Assembly (NCBI GenBank): GCA_024811115.1
Contig: JAKOGH010000327.1
Span: 1 to 11,056 of the forward strand
Origin: Terana coerulea
Taxonomy: Eukaryota > Basidiomycota > Agaricomycetes > Polyporales > Phanerochaetaceae
DNA length: 11,056 nucleotides
Reading direction: 5' to 3'
Both the position numbers and the translations under genes were made by a program. This document shows, piece by piece, positions 1 through 7,799 of the stretch (positions are counted from its first letter, which is position 1; every line of letters begins with the position of its first letter). The notes under the pieces were generated by a model, which did no database searches, was not told where the DNA came from, and worked only from the letters and a program-made list of their open reading frames with translations.

Positions 1-1729
1 TTCACCACCATCTTCCTTCGCATGCCCCGCACATCAGCCTCCGCCATCGCTCGTGACGACATGGACGACTCAATACCACTGGGGCGCACAGGCAGCAGGG
101 TGCCCTCCCCGCGCGGCGACGCCTGCCGCCGTCATCTCCTTCGAGAACGTGGACGAGCTCGCGAAGGACATCCACCCGCGCTGGAAGCGCGACCTGTTCC
201 TGCTACTCGAGCAGCCGACGTCCTCGCAGGCGGCGTTTCTGCTACACTTCGCTGCGACGTCCTTGATTGTGGTCTCTGCGGCGGTCACGGTGCTGGAAAC
301 GATCCCGTCGTCGCATTATATCTCCGGGAGCGTGTGGTTTGGGCTGGAGACGACGCTCGTAGTGCTGTTCACGGTGGAATACATTGCACGAATAGTGGCA
401 CACTCCAACACGTGGTCTAGTGTCTTCAGATGGGCCCTATGTACGTAGTCGCAGGAATCAGTCTATGTAGCATCTCTCAATCTGGTCTTGCATAGCATTT
501 TTCGGCATAATAGACTTGCTCGGTATACTGCCATATTATCTTGAGACTGCTCTGGGACAGGACACTGTAAGTACTCGTCGACTCGACCTTGCTCCCAAGC
601 CTGATTCACCTAGTCAACGTTCTTCAGGTTTACTATCCTGCGGACGTTCCGTCTTTTACGCGTCTTCAGGCCTTTCCGATACAATAACACCATCCTGCTG
701 TGAGTGTTTAACTTCACACCGCTGTCCTGCCACGATGACGAATATTGGGTCGGCCAGTACTATAGAAGTAATGTATCTATCCTTCCGAAGATCAGAACAC
801 GCATTGCTCGCTCTCGCTTTCTTCGTAGTCATGGTTCTAGTTGTGTTCAGTACTCTTCTGTGAGTACCTTGAACCCCTCTAAAGGGTCTCAGCTGACGAC
901 CCGCATGGCAGTTACTTCGCTGAGCGGGGACTTGGGACGAAACGCTAGGAATATTCATGAATTCGGACGGTGATCCGAGTCAATTTGCAGTGAGTAGTCT
1001 CGCTCGTCGTGCATGGGTAATTTAGCTTATATTAGCATAGTCTATACCGGCTGCAGCCTGGTGCGTACGCGCCTCATGTTATAATACAAATTCATTCACG
1101 CTTTCCAATTCAATTCAGGTTCGTTATTTGCAGTCAGTGAGCTTCATCGCATATAGTCAAGCCTCTCTCCATTCATGCTTGCCTTTCAGCTATCACTACA
1201 GTGGGATACGGTGAAATTACACCCCGGTCATTCCTAGGCCGACTGGTCACGGTCCCGCTGCTAGTATTTGGCCTACTACTAATCGCTTTGCCAACCTTTG
1301 TGCTTGGACGTGAATTCAGCGCTGTGTGGGACTTGATGAAGGAGGACACGGTGAGCTAATCCCTTGCCGGCTTTTTGCGACACCCAGCTCTGACCGGAAA
1401 TAACCTAGGTCGCCGAAGAAGAACCTGCGGGCTACCACGCAGAGACGCCGCTCACGTCGCCTCTCTCTGCCCGCCACCCGCACGCCAATCGCTCCACCTG
1501 GGACGTCCGCCTGGATTCCCTGGCCGCCGAGGCGATGATGCCACTCGGGCAGGTCAATCGCAGACACGCCGAACGGGAGCGTGCAGAGCTTGCGTCGCAG
1601 ATCTCCGACCTGCGGGCGACTGTCGAGGCACAGGGTGCGCTTCTCCGGCGAATGATGGAGATGCTGGACGGCAAGGGCAAGCAGCGCGCGGTGCAGTTTG
1701 AGGACCCGCCGCCTGGTCCGTGGACGTAG
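1..1729 (+). CDS. Voltage-gated potassium channel, 5'-partial, nine exons, one apparent frameshift
   Basis: Six-transmembrane K+ channel subunit, presumably in the plasma or vacuolar membrane. Exons read as <2-440, 496-566, 614-699, 758-859, 912-989, 1041-1060, 1119-1132, 1190-1350 and 1409-1729; all introns are GT-AG, 47-58 nt. S1 lies at about 236-298, S2 at 332-403, S3 in exon 2 (FFGIIDLLGILPYYLE) and S4 at 629-690. S4 has arginine codons at 641, 650, 659, 668 and 677, exactly every third residue, a voltage sensor. S5 fills exon 4. The selectivity filter TTVGYGE is at 1195-1215 and S6 follows at about 1249-1305. The tail (about 1535-1690) is charged and coiled-coil-like, perhaps for tetramer assembly. 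The frame is open to the left edge without an ATG, so the start is outside. Exon 5 changes frame at the G4 run 926-929. With one base restored, 430 codons lie in the window. Family call is firm; subtype and gating are unknown. Confidence 0.9.
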
Positions 1730-2425
1730 CACCAAGCAGGTGCAGCTGTGTCTGATCATGGGAAAGTGTTGGGTGTGCTGACGGTGGTCTCACAGGTGGA
1801 ATATCGGGTCGTGGATGTGTGCCGTAAATTATGTGCTATGTGCTGTAATACGCAGCTGTGACTTCGCGCGGTCGTAGCGGCAAACTGGGGTACGGTGGCA
1901 TTCCGACCCTGCGCACGAAAGAGTGTAAGAAATCATTGCACATTGCGGGCTAGATGTGGGTGCCAGACATGTTGTACTCGTAGTATGCAGACCCACCCCA
2001 TTATCTAGTACCGCCGCCACCCCGCTATTAAGGAGAGTCTAAAGAAGCTAGTACCAGTGCTAAGATCATCGCCGTCAGCTAGTGCCTGCTGACGACATTT
2101 TGCCGCAACGCCTCTGGCCTCGGGAGCCCAGTTCTCTTTCTGCGGCTACATTACGGACTCGTGTGGGTCCCGGGAACGTGCCCGCGCTCCGTAGCGAGGC
2201 CTGCCGCCGGCTCGCCTTGGCCTGTGTGGCGGAATGTTCTTGACTTCCGCGGACTGCATCACAACCCACTCCGTTGTCCGTGCACACTGCACATCGTGGC
2301 ACGAATCTCAGCATGTACATGCTGTGTCGCGCGAGGCGCAGGCAAAGAGATTTCAAAGGTCTGCATTTTATCTGGCGAGGCTGGCTTCGGAGCATGCACA
2401 CCCACCCACTCACCCACTCGTCTCC
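1730..2425. other. Intergenic region between K+ channel and SDR genes
   Basis: This should hold the 3' UTR of the channel gene and the promoter and leader of the dehydrogenase gene. I see no supported gene or RNA. A short tandem ATGTGCT repeat lies near 1832-1845 and a CCCAC-rich stretch at about 2399-2420 directly precedes the SDR start codon. No clear TATA box is visible. Confidence 0.6.
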
Positions 2426-3301
2426 ATGCCCAAGTCTTCTCCCTGCAGACCCCTCGCCGGCAAGGTCGCCCTCGTCACGGGCTCCTCGCGGTCCATCGGG
2501 GCGGCCATTGCCAAACGGCTCGCCGCCGACGGCGCGGACGTGATCGTCAACTACCACAAAATCGCCGTCGAGGCGGAGCGCACCGCGTTCGCCATAAATG
2601 CGAAGGACGGCGGGCGCGCGTTCATCGTCCAGGCGGACGTGTCGACCATTCAGGGCGGCCGGTACCTCCTAAAGAGTGCACGCGGCTTATAGGGCCCCCG
2701 ACATCCTCGTGCTGAACGCCGGGTGTATGGGCCACAAGCCTTTGTCGGAAATAGAAGAGAAGGACTTTGACGAGCATTTCGACACGAATGTGAAGGGCCC
2801 GCTTTTTATGGTGCAAGTTGCGTCGGAAATAATGCAGCCAGGTGCGTCTTTGCGTTATCTCTTGAATTTCGTGATACTGAAAGCCCTTCCGCAGGCGGAC
2901 GCATTGTCTTCCTCTCTACCGCGCTGACAAAAGCGTCTACTATCCTGCCAATGGGCCTGCTCTACGCGTCCTCGAAGGGCGCCGTCGAGCAGCTCGTGCG
3001 CGTGCTCGCGAAGGACCTCGGCGCGCGCGGCATGACCGTGAACGCCGTCGCGCCCGGCGCGGTCGACACGCCGCTCTTCCGCGCGGGCAAGCCGCCACAC
3101 ATGATCAAGTGGGTCGCGAGCCTCAACCCGCAGAACCGTCTGCCGCTGCCCGACGACATCAGCCCGATCGTCGCGTTCCTCGCGCGCGAGGAGGCAGGGT
3201 GGGTCAACGGGCAGATCATCGGCGTCAACGGCGTACGTCCACCTAGGCCTGTTCGTAGTGTATACTGCTAACCCCGGTCCCTCCAGGCGTTTGTCGTATG
3301 A
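2426..3301 (+). CDS. Short-chain dehydrogenase/reductase (FabG-like), two apparent frameshifts
   Basis: NAD(P)-dependent oxidoreductase of the classical SDR type; substrate unknown. Exons: 2426-2841, 2895-3232 and 3287-3301, with introns of 53 and 54 nt. With two single bases restored, at the AAA run 2671-2673 and the C5 run 2695-2699, it reads as 256 residues, the usual SDR length. Landmarks in that reading: cofactor loop TGSSRSIG (residues 18-25), LVLNAG (95-100), YASSK active site (Y163, K167) and APGAVDTP (192-199). The ATG at 2426 is chosen because it sits 17 residues before the cofactor motif, as usual for the family. The third position of the classical glycine triad (TGxxxGxG) is Ser23. 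The C-terminus AFVV is not a PTS1 peroxisomal signal, so a peroxisomal role with the adjacent peroxin gene is not supported. The catalytic Ser is not certain: the usual place, about 13 residues before Tyr, is not Ser; S147 in FLSTALT is the nearest candidate. Confidence 0.85.
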
Positions 3302-3504
3302 AGCCGAGCCTCCCGTTCTGGATTCAATGTCTTCCTTGCATAGTCATCTGAATATGCTTCTTGGGTTATTGCTGCTTTCTACTCATCTTGGGGCTTCGTT
3401 CACTCTCATCGTCACGCGCATACAGGCTTCGACCATCTCCACGCTCGCCTCATCTGTACACTTACATCTCACGCACATGTCTCCGGAGGTTATAATTAAA
3501 CATA
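3302..3504. other. Convergent 3' spacer between SDR and peroxin genes
   Basis: The two genes converge with 203 bp between their stop codons. The spacer must hold both 3' UTRs and probably overlapping termination signals. An AT-rich stretch around 3490-3510 (TATAATTAAA, ATTATAT) overlaps the peroxin stop codon and could take part in 3' end formation. This is inference from layout. Confidence 0.4.
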
Positions 3505-5290
3505 TTATATCGCAGCTGCAGGGTCGTAATATATTCGTCGGACCCACCGTCGTCTCCTTGTTATTCCGCTGGAGGTCTTCCACGTTTCCTGAACCACCGG
3601 ACTCGGATTCATCCACACATCGTCCGTATACACCCAGCCACCTGCAAGAATCATTCGTAAGCAAAACGTCCGAAATTCCGAAGGATCTGTGTGAACTCAC
3701 TCTCGTCGGTGCAGTCCCGCTCGATCCACGAACCCTCGAGGTCCGGCCGCCACTCCTCCGTTTCCACGAACAGCCAACCCGGAGACAGCGCGAACGTGAG
3801 GTTGCTGCTAAATGCGAGCGGACAGGTGCCACAAGGGACAGGTCCGACCAGTGTTCAGCCGCACGCGCACATAGCACAGAAGCCGCAGACACGTACCTGA
3901 CGTCTCCCCACCGTCGTCTGCGACACCACTCCAGCCGTCGCGCGCGCGCGTCCACGGGCGGCGCTCGCCGGGGCGCAGACACGTCTTGCTCCACCCCGCG
4001 TCCGCGCTGGCAGCGTCGTCCCCCGCCCAGCGTTCGTTCTCCCAGAGCTCGACGGTCCGGAGCTCCGCGCGCCAGTGCTTGTCCGCCAGACGGTCGTTGT
4101 CGACCAGCTGCGCCCATCGCACGCGCAGCGTCACGAGCGCGCCGCTGCCGCCTCAAGGATCAAGGGAATTAGGGTGTACCGACTGAAAGGGTGCGTCAGG
4201 AGGAAAGGCGATAGTCCGAGGATCAGAAATGTCGTCCGCAGAGGAAGGAGGTTGACGAGGGGTATGGAGACCAGCAAAGCGGTGATAGCCAGAGTGAAGA
4301 TGATTGGTGTATAAGGTGAGGAATGGTTGAGATGGGGCACCGCTGGGTACACAATGTCATGGGCATCAGATCTGTTACAGAAAAGAGGTCATTAGCACTG
4401 GTGGACAAGGATAGAAAGCCCTTGTGGACCTGTGATGCAGCCCTGAAAGCGCGATCATCACGGTGGTGGCGTAAATGAATTTCATGCACACAAACGGCAT
4501 CCGTGAACGGCTCGTAGAAATATCCCAGGTCGACCTGCGGTCCACCGGCTTCCACGCGGCAGCGAGGTAAAGTGACATGGCACTCACACTGCACCCATGA
4601 GGTTCTGTATCGCTTGGACATTCGCCAGCCAGTCTAAACTCCAATCGGGCACCTGGGCAGGCGGCGGCGGCGGCACTTTGGCGGAATGCGGCGCTCCCTG
4701 GGAGTCCGCTGCCTCGCGCATGGTAGGATCTTTGGCCAATAACGCGCCGAGAAGGCTGACGAATGGTATCAGGAAGCAGAGCCTGGGGTAGCAGCCTGTT
4801 TTCCTTGTCAATACTAAGAGCATTAGACGACGGTAAATGGCGCACAGAGGAAGGTATATCCACACATCCACACCGCCGTGTACTTCCAGCCCCGCCGCCA
4901 CATCACTATCTCCTCCACACGGTCCTGCACCCAAAACACAGGCCCAACCCTCGCTACAAATCTCTTAAAATTCACCGTCGTGATCGGGATTGAAAGCGGG
5001 TCGCGCGTGCTGAGCAGCTTTGGGGTGCCCTTAACCGCACGCGGTGCGCTCGGGGTGTTCGCGGGTAGCTGCAGCGCGGAAGACAGCAGGACTTGCTGGA
5101 AGTTGAACCCCGACTTGGTGGGCGACTGCGCAGAGGTGGGTGTGGGCGGGATGGTGCGTGGTGCTTTCTCCGGGTGTGGAAGAGAGGTTGTGACCTTCAT
5201 GGCGGGTCGCAGGTCGTTGAAGGTCGAGGATGTGCCAGACTGGAGCCGCATCGCCGTGGTGGGTACGTCGACATAGTCGAGAGTCGCCAT
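3505..5290 (-). CDS. Peroxin of the Pex24/Pex30-32 family with dysferlin region
   Basis: Integral membrane protein of the fungal family that controls peroxisome number and ER contact. Minus-strand exons: 5290-4846, 4795-4588, 4371-3893, 3807-3701 and 3641-3505; introns are 50, 216, 85 and 59 nt. With one base restored near 4131-4155 it is 458 residues. Residues 93-135 carry the family hallmark: an STRDPLSIPITTVNF stretch, then DRVEEIVMWRRGW just before the first hydrophobic segment (about 137-170). Two more hydrophobic stretches follow SPYTPIIFTL (about 240-285). The C-terminal part looks like a DysFN/DysFC region: VDNDRLADKHWRAE, VELWENERW, a GW..VETEEWRPDLEG.W segment, GWVYTDDVWMNP, and a basic RRRRWVRRIYYDP end. 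ATG at 5290 is the first in-frame Met. The donor of intron 3 is uncertain: GTACGT (3896) is stronger but out of frame, whereas GTGTCT (3892) keeps frame. Which family member it is cannot be told by eye. Confidence 0.88.
4372..4587 (-). other. Unusually long (216 nt) intron 2 of the peroxin gene
   Basis: The intron starts GTGAGTG after NLMGA and ends CTGTAACAG before SDAHDIVYP. Joining these gives a continuous phase-2 codon and an uninterrupted protein. All other introns placed here are 47-89 nt. An internal CCGCAG and several GT sites could in principle hide a cassette exon, but no family-like residues were seen inside. Confidence 0.7.
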
Positions 5291-5986
5291 TGGAGTTGCT
5301 GGATATGCAGTATATGGGACTAACGAGATGTTTAAAGTCTGGTATGCGGTATACACCAAGTATACACTGCGTAACTGGGTTAAGCTTACATGCACGCTTC
5401 AGACTTGATATCAGTCAGCACAGTCGCTATAGAAAATTGTATACGCCGCACGTTAAACCATGAATGCCTGCAAAACAATCGGTTTAAGAATGCTTGCACA
5501 GCGCCGTGGTGGGATTGATAGTAATACTGAGGTCAAGCCGTCGCATGAACGCAGGAGGAGAAGGTCCGTGGGAACTGAAGAGGTGACATGTGTTTATCAA
5601 CCACGCGAGCGCGCGCTACTTTGACCTCCTCCCAGTTTGTGACACTATAGAGGACGTGCTCAGAGCCGTGTCGATGCCCATTCACACTCCTCAAAGCTGG
5701 CGAATGGTCTGTAACAGGTCTTTATCATTTTGCAATATCCATCTCGACGGCCACTACCCTAGTCCGCTCGACGTCGCTGGGCATGCACGATGTCGACAGC
5801 GTCAATTATTCGCGCTAGTGACCATGTCATGACGGGCTGAACCGAGCTCGGCCAACGTTGAACATTTCAACGTTCAGCTTTAACACGGCTCAGGTCTCTT
5901 TAACCCCACAACGGCGAGGTGCGTCGCATTTGAGCATTGTGAGCATTCCCTGACGCGACGCCCCTCAGTCGGCAGAGCGAACGGTC
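5291..5986. promoter_or_regulatory. Divergent promoter region between peroxin and F-box genes
   Basis: This 696-bp stretch separates the start codons of two divergently read genes and so should hold both promoters. The part near the peroxin start has two imperfect copies of CTGGTATGCGGTATA-like sequence (5299-5314 and 5339-5353) and GTATAC hexamers. The part near the F-box start has two adjacent palindromes (5842-5874). No TATA box was placed with confidence and no gene is supported. Confidence 0.5.
5842..5874. repeat. Adjacent palindromes upstream of the F-box gene
   Basis: CCGAGCTCGG at 5842-5851 is a perfect 10-bp palindrome. Three bases on, AACGTTGAA (5854-5862) and TTCAACGTT (5866-5874) form a perfect 9-bp inverted repeat around CAT. 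The pair lies about 112-145 bp upstream of the start codon at 5987, a plausible place for a dimeric regulator to bind. The role is inference. Confidence 0.6.
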
Positions 5987-7799
5987 ATGCACCCTTGCCT
6001 TCGCCTCGAAGACATACAAGAGGAGATCTTCCGGCATGTCTTCGAGGCCCCAGGGATGTCGAGGGGCTCGAAGTGCGACAGGAAGAGTACAGCGCACTTG
6101 GCTGTGACATGTCGCGCCTTCCACGAGACTGCAATGAATATCCTGTGGGCCAAGCTGGACACTCTCGCGCCGCTCCTCAAGTGCATGCCGTCGAAGCTTT
6201 GGAAGGTGAAGCCATACAGGCACGTCCGCAAGTCATTTTCCATGGTTTCAGAACACCTCGTAAGGTTTTCCCTGTATTGCAAGATTGACAGCTGGCTCAT
6301 ATTGTAATCGCCGATGTGCAGGAATGGCAACGAGAACTCGAGCTTCGAGATTGGGAGGGCTTCGTGAAACACGCTTTCCGGGTCAGGGATTTAAGCATCG
6401 AATTACTGTTTACGGAGAACGACGTCAACGCGTATAACCTCTCCATCAGTACTTCCGAACAGTCTGTGGATTGGAAGATCCTATGTGATTTCAGCGAGTA
6501 CGTCACGAAGCTACCTCCGTGGAATAGGCCCGTCTTCCCGCGCCTTCAGCGGCTTCGGTTCAAAACATGGGCACGCCAAAAATCTCTCGTCGCGCTGGCA
6601 TGCGTTCCAGATCTCATGTGTTTCGGGCTGCAGAAATTCTACCTCTCCTTTGACTTGTTCCATGCTGTCGAAAACCCCCAAGATCCCGCCGTCACCCTAC
6701 TCCTCTCCGACAGTTTCACCTTGAATGCGACGAAAAATTGCGCAGGCACTCCTTTCTCTCGATATCCATGAAGGAAGCGTTCTCTAGTCCAGCCAATCTT
6801 TCCTATCTGCGAATCGACTCGAAGAGAATTGATCGCTCCGACTTCATCTTCCTCGGCAAATTGCCCCGGCTTTCTCAGCTCTACATGAAAGTGGGACTCG
6901 ACGCAGCCTCGTTTGCTCCAGCCGTGGACGCGACATTCGGCGCACTCCGAGGGCTCGACCTTGACGTTGAGGAGCTATCTGCGGCCTCCCGACTGCTGGA
7001 CAACTTTAGACGGGCGGTACCGTTGGTAAGGCTTCGCATTCGCTGCCACGGGTTGTGGTCTGAGGATGCGGACCTTATACAATGCTTCAGCAAGGTGGCC
7101 AAGATATCGTCCATTGAATGCTTTCATCTTCCACTCTATCATTGTCAGCATCATACAGTCCATGGTACCATCCCATTCGAGGCAATTCAAGTCTTGTTCG
7201 CGCTCCACGACCTACGCGAGCTGCACTTTTATCCCGACGCGCTTTCTGGAGCTACCATTGAGTTTGTTGGCCTCGATCTCAAGGCAATAGGCGCCGCGTG
7301 GACACAGCTCGATAGTCTTCGTCTCGAGACAGTGACAGACACATCGACGCAGATCTTGCCATACCTGATGGACGTGGAGCTACTCATGGATTTCCGACGC
7401 CATTGTCCCAATCTCAAGAACCTCGCCCTTACCCTTGACGGCTCTCGTGATTGGTCCCGCTTGCTCGCGAGGCTTCGCCGTGACAAACACCTTGGCGCAA
7501 ACCGTCATTCGCTGAAGTCCTTGGGCACTGGTACGAGCTACTACCTGCAGAAGATATCTAAGCCCGGCAGCAAGGCGGCTGTGCTCAACATTCTCTTCCC
7601 CAATCTGGAGGATATTCGTTGCACGGTATACGGAGACCTGTGGTATAAAGTCAGAAGGATCCATGCGAAGAAGTACAAGTTGTCGACGACAAGTTCGCGT
7701 CTTCGTGTTATTGATAAGGAGTCCAATCATAGAACACGGTTACGCTTCTTAGTATCTGTGGCGGTTTCGAAGCTCAAGGGTTTGGCATCGTCTTCGTGA
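5987..7799 (+). CDS. F-box protein with leucine-rich C-terminal region, one apparent frameshift
   Basis: Probable substrate-recognition subunit of an SCF ubiquitin ligase; the target is unknown. Exons: 5987-6259 and 6322-7799, with a 62-nt GT-AG intron. Residues about 5-60 form a degenerate F-box (LRLEDIQEEIFRHVFEA, then HLAVTCRAFHETAMNILWAKL), the layout common to the large agaricomycete F-box families. The rest carries irregular leucine-rich units such as PRLSQLYM, LRGLDLDVEEL and CPNLKNLALTLDG. Exon 2 is open from 6322 in one frame to about 6735 and from there to TGA 7797-7799 in another. Adding one A to the A5 run 6733-6737 joins them through NATKKLRRHSF into 583 residues, a usual length for the family. 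No GT-AG pair that I tested repairs the frame instead. It could also be a decaying paralog, since such families contain many pseudogenes. Confidence 0.8.

Noticed and set aside
1316..1759. Minus-strand frame of 147 codons
   Set aside because: It is antisense to the channel's last exons, Arg-rich and without motifs.
2161..2425. Upstream extension of the SDR into a longer frame
   Set aside because: The ATG at 2426 sits at the expected distance from the cofactor motif; the upstream frames differ and look like leader sequence.
3287..3301. Peroxisomal targeting of the SDR, suggested by the neighbouring peroxin gene
   Set aside because: The C-terminus AFVV is not a PTS1 tripeptide and no PTS2-like N-terminus is visible.
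3383..4156. Minus-strand open frame of about 257 codons
   Set aside because: It runs through two introns of the peroxin gene in a different frame; the family motifs are in the other frames.
3258..4172. Long plus-strand open frame of about 304 codons
   Set aside because: It lies opposite the last peroxin exons, begins with a non-coding-looking stretch in the SDR 3' end, has no domain, and its second half is Arg/Ser/Pro-rich as expected for the shadow of a GC-rich gene.
4223..4621. Minus-strand frame of 132 codons through peroxin intron 2
   Set aside because: It reads exon 2 and exon 3 in the wrong frame, and the residues within the intron match nothing I recognise.
5590..5832. Open frame of 80 codons in the divergent promoter
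   Set aside because: No motif, no splice context and no ATG-supported start with a family match.
5860..5870. Heat-shock element in the inverted repeat (GAA...TTC)
   Set aside because: The GAA and TTC units are three bases apart rather than two, and there is no third unit.
6691..6745. 55-nt GT-AG segment that might repair the F-box frame
   Set aside because: Removing it leads to a third, soon-closed frame rather than the long downstream frame, and the donor GTCACC is poor.
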